In this document: positions 1 to 9,067 of the stretch, one piece after another
How the letters are laid out: each line of letters opens with the position of its first letter
Numbering within the stretch: position 1 is the stretch's first letter
DNA from: Bdellovibrionales bacterium
GTDB taxonomy: Bacteria; Bdellovibrionota; Bdellovibrionia; Bdellovibrionales; JAMPXM01
Length of the DNA stretch: 64,000 nucleotides
Direction of reading: 5' to 3'
Assembly (NCBI GenBank): GCA_016713885.1
Contig: JADJOF010000006.1
Coordinates: forward strand, 186,001-250,000
Translations under genes and position numbers: made by a program
Notes under the pieces: model-generated
Told to the model about the DNA's origin: nothing
Databases searched by the model: none
Seen by the model: the letters and a program-made list of their open reading frames with translations, nothing else

Positions 1-2
1 GT

Positions 3-272
3 GCGCGTCCAGTGCAGGCGGCACTGGCGTCGGCGGGCACGTTTGCGGTGGGTGCAGCGCTCCCGCTTGTAATGGTTCTCGTGGCATCGCCTGAGCGGCT
101 TATTGCGACCGTGTCGCTGTCGTCGCTGCTGTTTCTGGTTTCACTTGGGGTGCTTGCGGCCGGAGTCGGTGGTTCAGGTGTTTTAAAAGGAGCGCTGCGC
201 GTTGGCTTTTGAGAAGCGCTTGCGATGGCAGTGACGGCGGGAATTGGTTCGCTCTTTGGCGCCGTTGTTTGA
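3..272 (+). pseudogene. VIT1/CCC1-family Fe/Mn transporter, C-terminal end with nonsense codon
   Basis: The gene enters from the left edge. The readable part is the last third of a VIT-type vacuolar-iron-transporter homolog: an ARPVQAALASAGTFAVGAAL stretch, two hydrophobic helices, then a GVLKGALRV motif. The frame meets TGA at 210-212, where the family normally has a Trp (F-W-G-A-L-A-M), then continues in the same frame with ALAMAVTAGIGSLFGAVV to a second TGA at 270-272. This is a nonsense change, not a frameshift. The family moves Fe2+/Mn2+ across membranes. The homology call is from recognised motifs; the upstream part lies outside the window. Confidence 0.75.
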
Positions 273-316
273 GCGAGTGATTTGGATTGCTCCGAGTATG
301 CAAACTCCGAATAGAT

Positions 317-979
317 TTACTGAGTTCGCGAACAGGACATTCCAAGCGTCGCCGTCTCTTTGGCTTTGGCCGAGTCGACGGGATACAGATAGGTGATTCC
401 CATCTGATCGTCCGTTTGGAGGCGAATTTCATCGCCGGATTGGAAGTAGGACATCACCGACTTGGTTATTTCCTGTGGGTGATCGAGCCCCAGGCAGTGG
501 CCGATCTCATGAGTGACCGCGGTCACAAAAGTTTTGGCTTTTTCAAAAACCTGAGCTTTGAGCTTGATCGAACAGCTTGTGACTTGACCGCCAGTTCGCG
601 CTTGCTGGGCTTCTCCGCCGGAGGAGGCGCCGTTGGGGTCTGCTTCTTCGATTGTGATTGTTCGTTGCGCGGAGTTTGCGGAGAAATCCGTATCGGATTG
701 TCCTGCGAGAACGAGGAACGAAGCGTTGACGCCATTGTAGTCGTTGAAAATCGAGGTCATTAAATTGTCGATGGAAACTGTGGTCGAGCCGGACGATGGA
801 TCTGTTGCTGGCAAATCATTCTCAATTGTGCGACTGCCGTAGGGGTAGACGACAAAGATTTTCGAAGTGGCAGTGGTGGACTTATCGAGTGGCCATTGAT
901 TGCCCGATGGGAAGACGCGAAATCCGAAACTCACAAAAGCCGCCAGTCCTAAGAAAACAAATGTTTTTTTAGAAGCCAT
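317..979 (-). CDS. Matrixin-type (metzincin) secreted zinc metalloprotease
   Basis: A 220-residue protein with an N-terminal signal peptide or anchor (hydrophobic residues 5-20). The zinc signature HEIGHCLGLDHP near residue 137 (HExxHxxGxxH) is followed by a Met-turn in SVMSYF, which defines a metzincin of the matrix-metalloprotease type. It should act outside the cytoplasm as a small endopeptidase. The ATG is preceded by a perfect AGGAGG that lies inside the end of the upstream gene, so the two are probably translationally coupled. The substrate is unknown. Confidence 0.85.
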   Translation of the reverse strand: MASKKTFVFLGLAAFVSFGFRVFPSGNQWPLDKSTTATSKIFVVYPYGSRTIENDLPATDPSSGSTTVSIDNLMTSIFNDYNGVNASFLVLAGQSDTDFSANSAQRTITIEEADPNGASSGGEAQQARTGGQVTSCSIKLKAQVFEKAKTFVTAVTHEIGHCLGLDHPQEITKSVMSYFQSGDEIRLQTDDQMGITYLYPVDSAKAKETATLGMSCSRTQ

Positions 980-1340
980 AGCTTCCTCCTAGAACGCCCA
1001 CGCCTTGCGAAAAACCGGAGACGTCAAAGACGGTCGTGAGTTCTCCGCGAATTCCAATGCCGTACCAACTATACGAAAAACCAACCCCGCCGTAGAGTCC
1101 AATATTGTTCGAGTAGGCGAAGCCAAAAGTAGAGTAGGTGTGATCATTGAAGTCGAAAATTTTGTCGAATCCGTACGATGCCGGTGTCAGTTTTCCGAGT
1201 TCCCATTCTCCCCAGCCGACGCGAACGCTACCGGGAAAGGTGAAGGTTGTCGAGAATGCGGCCAAAGCGTGAAAGTCGCGCTGTTTGGCTTCGACCTGTG
1301 GAGAAAAAAGTAGGGCGATCAGCAGGAGCCACTTCACCAT
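969..1340 (-). CDS. Small secreted outer-membrane-like protein
   Basis: 123 residues with a clear signal peptide (MVKWLLLIALLFSPQVEA, cleaved near residue 18), followed by a Gly/Tyr/Phe-rich sequence with alternating hydrophobic residues and a terminal Phe, as in small outer-membrane barrels. I do not recognise the family. It begins at the ATG that overlaps the reconstructed stop of the upstream barrel-like gene (ATGGTGA) and ends 11 bases inside the matrixin gene. The three probably form one transcript and may act together at the cell surface. Confidence 0.7.
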   Translation of the reverse strand: MVKWLLLIALLFSPQVEAKQRDFHALAAFSTTFTFPGSVRVGWGEWELGKLTPASYGFDKIFDFNDHTYSTFGFAYSNNIGLYGGVGFSYSWYGIGIRGELTTVFDVSGFSQGVGVLGGSYGF

Positions 1341-1854
1341 ACAACCCCAAGCGATAAGCAGGTGTAGTCCTGATAAGCGAGCGCCGTGATATTGGCCAGT
1401 TGCGGAGGCCCCACATGGCATCGAGTCCGAGGTAGACTGAATCAAAGTAGATCCAATGCAGGCGAAGGGCGGGGCCAATGGCGAAGTCGTCTGACTTTGA
1501 TTCGGACGCCGCATTTTCGTCTTTGAATGAGCGAACGGTGTACATCGTGCCGAGGCCAAAGCCCGGTGAGATTCGACCGCCCCAGAAGGTGCCGTTGCCA
1601 AGAAGCCAATAGAGGGAAAGCTGATAGTTGGCCTGGTAGTAGTATTGATTCGCAACACCGGTGGAGGAACCGAATAGTCCATACTCTGATGTGGTGATGC
1701 CTGTTGCGATCGCGGGAACGAGCCTGCCGCCAGTCGCCGATGTCGAGCCGATTCCGAACTCGAGCGAGGCTTTTGCCGACGTGCCAAATAGAACGCCGAA
1801 CAAAACCCAGATGAACAGAGGTAAGATTCTTGGAGAGCTCACGGCTTGATTCAA
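1334..1854 (-). CDS. Barrel-like secreted protein (one-base frameshift)
   Basis: The protein starts at TTG (or at GTG five codons in) with a signal peptide ending near GTSAKA. A beta-rich sequence follows, with GGRISPGFGLGTMY and VYLGLDAMWG typical of small outer-membrane proteins. After DAMWG the frame is lost at the C run 1409-1412. With one more base there, translation continues as PPQLANITALAYQDYTCLSLGVVW and stops in the ATGGTGA overlap with the next gene. As given, the raw frame instead runs to 1228 with unlikely sequence. No family recognised. Confidence 0.6.
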
Positions 1855-1910
1855 TCAGAACCAAATGCGGTACGGAAGGAGTATTTTGCTCAATACGAAC
1901 GAGATCGCGA

Positions 1911-1939
1911 TTGACGGAACGGCGGCTCGACTGGATATT
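1911..1939 (+). promoter_or_regulatory. Candidate sigma-70 promoter for the small secreted protein at 1975
   Basis: TTGACG at 1911-1916, a 17-base spacer, and GATATT at 1934-1939, about 35 bases before the start codon. Four to five of six bases match consensus in each box. Prediction by eye only. Confidence 0.45.
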
Positions 1940-1974
1940 TTGTGTGTCGCAGAATCAGGCTTAGGGAGGTCAGC

Positions 1975-2355
1975 ATGGGTATCTTCAAATCGGGTTTCAT
2001 CAGTGCCAGTCTTCTTGCTCTCGGCTTGAGCGCCGGTGCGCAGACTGAGGACCTCAATGCTCGCGATCCTCGCCTTAAAGAAGGACAGATGTTTGTCGTG
2101 AAGCTGATCCCGGCCGGCAAGCGCCTTCAGGTGCTGATCACCGGAAAAGAGGCCGCGCGTGTCGACTTCGGGCAGCTCGGTATGCAGGCGACACTTTTTG
2201 TTGGCGATAAAGCGGTGAGCCTAACGCCGAAGCGCGATAAGGATCGTTTCATCATTGATGCGGCGCAAGCTGCACATGACAAAGCGTCGCGCCTGAAGAT
2301 CGATGTTAAAGAAGGCACAAAGCAAGAGCAGTTTGAGTTCGACAAACTGCCTTAG
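1975..2355 (+). CDS. Hypothetical small secreted protein
   Basis: 126 residues. The ATG at 1975 is chosen over an upstream in-frame start because AGGGAGGT lies just before it and a signal peptide (MGIFKSGFISASLLALGLSAGA) begins there. The mature part is a short, charged, probably beta-rich domain (MFVVKLIPAGKRLQVLITGK and similar) without Cys. I recognise no family. It has its own candidate promoter and converges on the next minus-strand gene, sharing the stop region by 4 bases. Confidence 0.7.
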   Translation: MGIFKSGFISASLLALGLSAGAQTEDLNARDPRLKEGQMFVVKLIPAGKRLQVLITGKEAARVDFGQLGMQATLFVGDKAVSLTPKRDKDRFIIDAAQAAHDKASRLKIDVKEGTKQEQFEFDKLP

Positions 2356-2759
2356 CGGCAAAACCAGTAGCGCATGGGGCTTTGATTGTGCCAGTAGGCC
2401 GATACGAGTTTTCGATTGTGATCGAGAATGTAATCAACCATTGATTCATCGCCGCCATCCGTGATCGAAATTTTGAAACCGACGACGGTGCCATCTGGTG
2501 AACGGTATTCAGCAGCCGAATCGATATAGATCTCAAGTGGCGACTCGGAGTAAGCGCCGAGTTCTTTCCGATAGTGACGGAGTGCTGCAGAGGCAAGTTT
2601 GTAGGTACTGCTGGTGACCGTGATTTCGACTTTTTCGCCGTCGAGCGCCGACCGCAGGCGCTCGCCGCAGGCCGAGGTGCCGGTGAGTGGTGCTGCAAAC
2701 GAACTTTGTGCAAAGACTGAAGTCGTGAAAAGTACGAGTACAAGGATCAAGCTCTTCAT
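2352..2759 (-). CDS. Hypothetical small secreted protein
   Basis: About 135 residues: signal peptide (MKSLILVLVLFTTSVFA), then a mature domain with two Cys (GTSACGERL near the start and YWFCR at the end) that could form one disulphide. The second ATG is chosen because AGGAG sits six bases before it, while the first ATG directly abuts the AGGAG. Family unknown. A protein of this size and layout is probably periplasmic. Confidence 0.7.
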   Translation of the reverse strand: MKSLILVLVLFTTSVFAQSSFAAPLTGTSACGERLRSALDGEKVEITVTSSTYKLASAALRHYRKELGAYSESPLEIYIDSAAEYRSPDGTVVGFKISITDGGDESMVDYILDHNRKLVSAYWHNQSPMRYWFCR

Positions 2760-2899
2760 TTTCATCTCCTAAAGTTTGATGATCGCGGCGAGAAGCGAAG
2801 CACCTCGAAAGAGAGGGCGTACATCTTTTTCTAAAAAGACGATCACCGTGGCGTCCATTTACACTTTTCACTGCTGAGACCCAAGGTGTTTCATCCAAA

Positions 2900-4836
2900 T
2901 CAGGGCAAAAGCTCGCGGAATTTGCGGCGCCAGTTTGGATACTCGCGCCACGTGCCCGGAATATTCTGCGGGCGCTCTTCGCCCCAAAAGTCTTCAAGGT
3001 TCGTGACAAAGTAGAGTGGTTTCTGCTTCGAATTTCTATAGAGACATTTCGCGCAAGCTCGCCGCCATTGGCCGCGCCGAATTTCTCGGTCCACGGTTTG
3101 GCTTGGTTGAGCCGATCAGTCGTGAAGGATTGAAGGTAGCGAGGAGCAAGAATTCCAAGTTCGCAGGACTGGGGGAGATCCTTGGCTTCAGCAAAGGCCG
3201 CCAGCATTGGCATGTCGTGGGTATTCATGCACGCAAGAGAAGTCTCGGGAATCTGCGTGAGCGCTTTTTCAGGCGAGTGTGCGAACTCCATCTCGAGAAC
3301 CCACATGCCTTTGATTCCTCGTTTCTGCATGAGTGCATTCACTTCGGGAGGAACTGTGCCGAGGTTTTCACCGATAAAATCGCAGCCGGCCAAGTGGGCT
3401 TCGAGAATAGCGATGGCAAATAGATCCTCGGGAGGAAAGCGAAGATAGACGCCGTCCTTTGCCGACCAGCCTTTTGGAATGCAGTAGACGCGAAAGAGTC
3501 CCATCACGTGATCGAGGCGAAGCAGGCGTCCAAAGCGAAGATGATTTCTCAGTGCCTGTTGAAAGTAAGTGTAGCGAGTGGCTCTGAGGCGTGCGGGATG
3601 AAATGCGGGAAAGCCCCAGTCTTGACCGTTTTGGAAAACCGGTTCGGGTGGAGCTCCAACGGAAACCTCTTTAAAGAAAATTTCGGGTTGGTCATGGAAG
3701 TCAAAGCCCGCATCGGTCACGCCGACTGGGAAATCAAGATACAGCCCAACGGGTGAGGACTTTTGAAAATCGCGAAGCTGCCGGCACATTTCAAATTGGG
3801 CGAAGATGTGAAACTGCTGCTCTTCTCTTTCGCTTGATCGAAAGGCCGCGTAGCGATGGACCGCGGGGTTTTCGGCTGCGAAGGCTTTGAACTCTTGCGT
3901 CGTGTTGTCGCCCTGTTCGAAAAAGTCCTTGGCGAGGATCTTGAGAACGGATTTTTTTAATTGATAGGTTGCATGGTAGTCAGCGTAATCGAGCTCGCGA
4001 AGCCTCTTGGCCTCGGTCTGAAAGTCGTTTGAGCCAAGCCGGTCTTTCGCTTCGGCCGTGCCATAGTGCTGAACGGCCTCCTCAAGATCGATGTAGAGTT
4101 CGTTCCAAAAAAGACGGGTGATGGCCGAGTAGGGGCTTGGATCGCAGTCAGGCGCATCGAAGTTTCCAGCCAGAAGCGGGAGAGTTGCAATCCAGCTGTT
4201 TCCTTCTTGATGAAGTTTGGCGGCGATTTTCTTAAGCTCGCGAAGTGAGCCCATGCCGATTTCAGTTCCTGTGCGCAGTGCATAGAGAGGAATGAAAGGG
4301 CCTTCTGTTTGCTTCAGATGCTTTGGAGTTTCGAGTTTTTCAGGTGGGCAGATGCAGTAGATCTCGTGCGCATGCTGAGGGTTTTCGACAGTGATAACGT
4401 GATATCCAAGAGGGAGCGATGTTTCGATCGCGATTTCAAAAATGCTTCCGCGTTCGGAGTTTCGAATCAGGGTTGCCGTAAAATCAAGAGGATGGGTGGC
4501 CTGGTTTGCGAGCGCCTGACCGGTTGCACCGTCGGCGGCCTTTGCAGAGATCGCCAAGTTTTTTAAAAACTCGTGACTAGCATAGAGACGAAAACGAAGA
4601 CCTTTGCCGCCCCAGCCGACAAGCGTTGATGGAACAGCGTTGCGCCACGGTTGCTGCAAACGATCGGTGATGAGGCGTCTAAGGTCGTCGTTTGAAGTGA
4701 TCTTTGTTCGTGTCAGGTCTTGCAGGGTGCGCACGAGGACCGCGTCGCTCGCCCACACTGTTTCGTTAAAGACATTTTGATAGGAGGTTTGCAGACCAAA
4801 GAGCCTTGAGGCGCGGCGGAGGAGAGTTTGATTCAT
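2900..4836 (-). CDS. malQ: 4-alpha-glucanotransferase (amylomaltase), one-base frameshift
   Basis: GH77 amylomaltase that disproportionates maltodextrins in the cytoplasm and releases glucose for the adjacent glucokinase. Visible signatures are GLYLDFPVGV, LRLDHVMGLFR (nucleophile Asp), IGENLGTVP (acid/base Glu) and NTHDMPML (third Asp). About 645 residues, including a long N-terminal region. After GELARNV the frame slips: one base is missing around 3042-3045. The adjacent frame then supplies LYRNSKQKPLYFVTNLEDFW through to WRRKFRELLP and a stop at 2900. The raw frame instead reads on to 2533 through non-homologous sequence. Last gene of the maltodextrin operon; its ATG overlaps the glucokinase stop. 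Confidence 0.9.
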
Positions 4837-5813
4837 GTTCGTTCTGCTCCACAGTACGGTAGGTGCGAAGCGCCAATGACGCCGGCGCGTGTGTCAGTTT
4901 TTGCCGTTTGGAGTTTACACTCGAAGGCTGGGTTGAAGTCGCGGATCAGTTTTCGGTAAATCTCGGTGGTTTGCTTAAGGTAGAGCGATTTGATTTTCAA
5001 AAGCCCGCCCGATAGGAAAAGACCCTCAAGGTTAAAGCCAATCGAGAGATTGTATGCGAGCGTTGCCAGTGCCAGCGCCATATCGTCAAAGAGCGGCGCA
5101 AGTTTCGTGTTGCCCTGTTTGAGGGCATGCACAATGTCTTCAACTGAGTGGCCCTCAAAGCCAAGCGCGCGAGCGCGATTTTGAAGGCCTGTTCCAGAGG
5201 CAACGCCCTCAATCGTGTGAAACCGTCGAGTCGAAAGGTCGCCTTTGAGCTCAGAGCCTGAGAAAATCAGATGGCCAAACTCAGATCCCATGCCATGAGT
5301 TTGACAGGGGCGCCCTTGGAAGATGATACCGGTTCCGATTCCTGTTCCGACAGTGATGACAGCGTAGGACTTCATTCCCTTCGCGCCACCGATCCAGCCT
5401 TCGGCAAGTGCTGCCGCAATCGCATCGTTTTGAAAGTGAACCGTGGTTTTGAATTTTCGCTGCTTCAGTTCTTGCGCCAGCAGGTCGCGAATTTTGACGA
5501 TCTTCCAGCCGGGAAAGTTCACCGGGTGAATCAATGTTCCGGATTCGGCATTGAGTGGGCCAGCGCTCGCAAGGCCCACGCCGACAAAGTGGCGAGGTCC
5601 ACATTCGCTTGGGTAGCGTCGCTTGAAGTCGGCCGTGAGGTCGCCCATGAGATTAAGGACGCGTTTCTGAGTTTTTAGTGCTGAACCATCGGCTGCCATT
5701 GTGACCGGGACTTTTGTGGCCTCAATGATTTCACCTTGGGAGTTGACCAGAGCGGCGGCAAGTTTTGTTCCGCCAAGATCGAGGCCAATCGAAAATGTGG
5801 TTTTTTTCTTCAT
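4833..5813 (-). CDS. glk: ROK-family glucokinase
   Basis: 326-residue ROK kinase. The N-terminal ATP-binding motif is IGLDLGGTKLAAALV; the catalytic Asp is in FQNDAIAAALAE; VGTGIGTGII and the GSEFGHL region follow. The usual ROK zinc-binding Cys cluster (CxCGxxGCxE) is not evident: the matching segment reads SGSELKGDLSTRRFHTIEG, so this is a ROK kinase without the structural zinc site. It should phosphorylate glucose released by MalQ and amylase. Both ends overlap neighbours by 4 bases (ATGA), giving tight translational coupling. Confidence 0.88.
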   Translation of the reverse strand: MKKKTTFSIGLDLGGTKLAAALVNSQGEIIEATKVPVTMAADGSALKTQKRVLNLMGDLTADFKRRYPSECGPRHFVGVGLASAGPLNAESGTLIHPVNFPGWKIVKIRDLLAQELKQRKFKTTVHFQNDAIAAALAEGWIGGAKGMKSYAVITVGTGIGTGIIFQGRPCQTHGMGSEFGHLIFSGSELKGDLSTRRFHTIEGVASGTGLQNRARALGFEGHSVEDIVHALKQGNTKLAPLFDDMALALATLAYNLSIGFNLEGLFLSGGLLKIKSLYLKQTTEIYRKLIRDFNPAFECKLQTAKTDTRAGVIGASHLPYCGAERT

Positions 5814-7227
5814 GGGGTCCTCAGTAAAACAAGGGCGGAAAGTGCCGGCACACTGAAGGTGGTTCGGCCGCCTCGCCCAACGGCAATAGGACTTGCGCAG
5901 CGATTTCGAATGGGGTCGTAAGAGGAATCGAGGAGGTTGCAGTAATGTCCCCGAGGAAGTCCGTGGCTAAGAGTTTCAGTCATTGCGGTGGGACTTGAGT
6001 TGATAACGACAAAACCCAAGTCGCCGCGTGCGAAGGCGATTCGATTTGATCCATTTGACCAGTAGTGACTGACCGAGAAGGACGAATCGGTTTTATTTCG
6101 GAACCGAACGAGATTGAGGACATAGGGCTTTCGATGTTCGCAAGTCCATGCGGAGTCACACTGGCCAGCGGTGTTCAGGATCGGACGAGTGTGTTTCTGA
6201 CTATCGACGGGCGGGCCCTGATCAAACGATGAGAAGTGATAGCCCGAGTAGACTTGGGGGTAGCCGTACGGCCAAGTGAGCATAAATACTTGCGCCAGTT
6301 GGTAGAGTTGCTCATCGCGGTGAAACGAAAGCGTTTCGCCCGAAGCGGAGCGTTCGAGATCGTGATTGGTTAAAAACACGATGGCGTCACTGCTGGCGAT
6401 AGGTCCAATGCCAATGCGGCTAAGCGAGTTTAAACTCTGACTTTGAAACGCCTGTCCGAGGAGAAAAGGATAGACGTAATCAGAGACATCGCCGTTTACA
6501 TTGTACTCGGAATACTGGATGTTTTCGCTATAGCCGAGTACGAGCTCTTGGAAGATGTAGGGAGAACCTGAAAGTCGACTGATGATGGCCTTGATGTCGG
6601 CGGACGGGATATGTTTAGCGGCATCGATGCGAAAGCCGGCGACCCCCATCTGCAGCATGGAGTTCATATAACTCGAGATCTTTTTTTGAACCGATAGCGA
6701 CCCAGTCTTGAGATCAGCAAGGTTCACGAGTTCGCAGTTTTGAACTTCGAAGCGATCCGAGAAATTGACGATGTCATCGTTTCCGTTAAGGCCACAGTGA
6801 TGAAAGTCCGAGTCCGAATAGAGCCCGGGATATTGGTACTGCGAAAACTGTGTGCCGCCAATGCCTGTGCCGCCGGCCATTCCGGCCATGTGATTAAAAA
6901 CGGTATCGACATAGATATCGACACCGGCCGCTTTACAACGACGAACCATGTCTTTGAACTGGGTCTCGTCTCCAGAGCGAGAAATCAACTTGTAGCTGAT
7001 CGGTTGGTAGCGCGTCCACCACGGTGAGCCTGGCCAATCGAGGTGCTCTTGTGGTGGAGAAATCTGAACAGCAGAAAAACCGGCGGGTCCTAAAACGTCC
7101 TCGCACTCGCGGGCAACATCTGCCCACGGCCACTCAAAAGCTGCACAAAAACAGTTCGCGATTCAACGGCCTGGACGCGATGGCCAATCGTGATCGCGAG
7201 CAGGATTATAGCGAGGGCTCTAAACAT
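5810..7227 (-). CDS. Secreted animal-type alpha-amylase (GH13), one-base frameshift
   Basis: Signal peptide MFRALAIILLAITIGHRVQA, then VQLFEWPWADVARECE and VQISPPQEH typical of animal-type alpha-amylases. GH13 regions: DIYVDTVFNHM, GFRIDAAKH (nucleophile Asp), FQELVLG (acid/base Glu), FLTNHDLERS (Asp). A C-terminal domain C follows (CEHR, NGSNRIAFARG). The frame is broken at the A run 7136-7139 on the plus strand; one more base joins VQL to FEWPW. The chloride-site Arg/Lys after the PYG motif is Gln (PYGYPQVYSGY). The start overlaps the MalK gene by 8 bases. It should cleave alpha-1,4 bonds of starch outside the cytoplasm. Confidence 0.88.
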
Positions 7228-8232
7228 GGCGCCCCTCTTGGAAGCTGACGACTTTGTCGCGATCGATTGTGAAAGTAAAGGGCTCGCCCGAACGAATCGT
7301 GCTCTGCCCCTGCTGGAGAATGCGAAGTGGACCGATTTCAGTTTCGACGTGAATGAGCTACTGGGAACCAAGATTTTCGCTGAGAACGGCGGTGCCGCGG
7401 TACTCGCCACCCGAGGCAATATGAATGTGCTCGGGGCGAAGAGCGTGTTGTTGGTTTGAGCTTAAGCCAAGTGCAGCAACCTTTTTTGAATCCAGCATGT
7501 TGATCTCGGGTGAGCCGATAAACTGGGCGATAAACGGCGTGGCTGGTTGGCTATAAACCTCTTCAGGCGAGCCCACTTGCTCAAGTTCGCCGCGGTTGAG
7601 AATGGCGATGCGATCACCCATGGTTGTGGCTTCGACCTGATCATGGGTCACGTAGATCATCGTGTTCTTGAGTCGCTGGTGAATCTTTTGATTTCAATTC
7701 GCATTTGCGAACGAAGGTGAGCATCGAGATTCGAGAGCGGTTCATCAAACAAAATGACGGGAGTCTCTCGAACCAGAGCGCGGCCAAGAGCCACGCGCTG
7801 GCGCTGTCCACCTGAAAGTTCACGGGGCTTTCGATCAAGGAGGTTTGTGAGGCCTAAGAGCTCGGCCGTGGAGTCGACTTTGTTTTTAATTGTCTGCGGC
7901 GGATCGTTCTTATTTTTCAGAGCAAAGCTCATGTTGTCGCGAACACTGAGGTGCGGGTAAAGCGCGTAGCTTTGAAAAACCATGGCGACGTTTCGGTGCT
8001 GGGGTTCGACCGATGTCACATCGCGATCGCCAATGAGTATTCGACCGGTATCGGTGGTTTCAAGGCCGGCAATCATGCGCAGCAAAGTGGACTTGCCGCA
8101 GCCCGATGGTCCAAGCAGGACGAGGAACTCTCCCGAATGCACCTCAAGGCTGAGCGGTCGGATCACCTGGTTGGGGACCAGGCCTTTGCTCCGAAAGGAC
8201 TTGCTCACATTCTGAAGAATAACGCTCGCCAT
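7220..8232 (-). CDS. malK: Maltodextrin ABC transporter ATPase, MalK/UgpC type (frameshift and in-frame TAG)
   Basis: Energises the neighbouring importer. Walker A GPSGCGKST, Q-loop FQSYALYPH, signature LSGGQRQR, Walker B VILFDEP and D-loop SNLDAH lie in the first frame. After IEIKR one base is missing near 7683, and the next frame continues HQRLKNTMIYVTHDQ (H-loop) into a TOBE region. A TAG at 7358-7360 then interrupts the same frame between ENLGSQ and LIHVETEIGPLRI, which runs 46 codons to the real stop at 7220. As given, the gene would not make a full subunit. It lies 4 bases after malG. Confidence 0.88.
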
Positions 8233-8236
8233 GAAC

Positions 8237-9067
8237 CTATCCCTTTACACTGCCAACCGTCAGGCCGGAAACCAAAAACCGCGAAAGTGCTAAGAACAAA
8301 ACGACAACCGGCGCGCTCACGATCAGGCTCGCTGCCGCGTAAAGTCCCCAGTCTGTTGCAAGACTGGCCTGAAAAGATTTTAAGCCAAGGGGCAGTGTGT
8401 AGAGCTGGGGATCCTGTAAAACAATCGCCGCAATCATGTACTCGCCCCAAGACGTCATAAAGCTAAAGAGGCCGGTGATGGCGAGAGCTGGGAGCGAGAG
8501 CGGAAGGATAACCTTAATGAAAAGCGACCATGAGGTGAGACCATCCATGCGTGCCGCCTCTTCAAGATCGCGCGGCAAGGTTTCGAAGTAGCCCTTCATC
8601 TGCCAGATACAAAATGGAAGGGCTGTGGATGAGTAGATGATAAAGAGGCCAACGAAGCTATTGATGAGGTGAAGCTTGGTGAGGACAATAAAGAACGGAA
8701 GCATCAGCATGCTGGCGGGAAACATCTGTGTGGTGAGAATTGAGCGAAGAATCCAGCTTCGCCCCGGGAACTGAAAGCGCGCCAGAGCATAACCTGACAT
8801 CGAAGCCATGGCGACTCCGACGAGTGCCACCACGGTGCTGATGAGGACCGAGTTTCTGAGCCAAATCAGAAAGTCCGTTCTGAGGAAGAGTTGGCGAAAG
8901 TTATGGAGGTCAGCGGAGGTGAACGCCTTGAGGCCAACATCCATAGTGAAGGCGCTTTCCCCATGGCTTGCCATAGCCAAGATGTAGAATACCGGGAACA
9001 CGCTGACAATCGCGGCCAATGTTAAAATCAAAAGAGAGAACATAACGCGAAGGTGTTTTGCTTTCAT
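8237..9067 (-). CDS. malG: Maltodextrin ABC transporter permease, MalG type
   Basis: 276-residue inner-membrane permease with about six hydrophobic segments. The EAA loop EEAARMDGLTSWSLFIKVILP, which docks onto the ATPase, is intact near residue 190. N-terminal TM at 10-30, C-terminal ending VSGLTVGSVKG as in MalG. It overlaps the MalE-MalF fusion stop by 4 bases and is intact. It pairs with the fused MalF part to form the translocation channel. Confidence 0.9.
   Translation of the reverse strand: MKAKHLRVMFSLLILTLAAIVSVFPVFYILAMASHGESAFTMDVGLKAFTSADLHNFRQLFLRTDFLIWLRNSVLISTVVALVGVAMASMSGYALARFQFPGRSWILRSILTTQMFPASMLMLPFFIVLTKLHLINSFVGLFIIYSSTALPFCIWQMKGYFETLPRDLEEAARMDGLTSWSLFIKVILPLSLPALAITGLFSFMTSWGEYMIAAIVLQDPQLYTLPLGLKSFQASLATDWGLYAAASLIVSAPVVVLFLALSRFLVSGLTVGSVKG

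Noticed and set aside
969..1787. 272-residue frame extending upstream of the small secreted protein at 1340
   Set aside because: Its first half is Arg/Ser-rich shadow sequence of the barrel-like gene; the signal peptide starts at 1340.
2533..2899. Continuation of the malQ raw frame to 2533
   Set aside because: The sequence there is non-homologous and antisense-derived; the true malQ C-terminus is in the adjacent frame, ending at 2900.
3038..7690. Programmed ribosomal frameshifting or selenocysteine/pyrrolysine recoding as an explanation for the broken genes
   Set aside because: Breaks occur at unrelated sites without a common slippery sequence or stem-loop, include both directions, and affect many unrelated genes.
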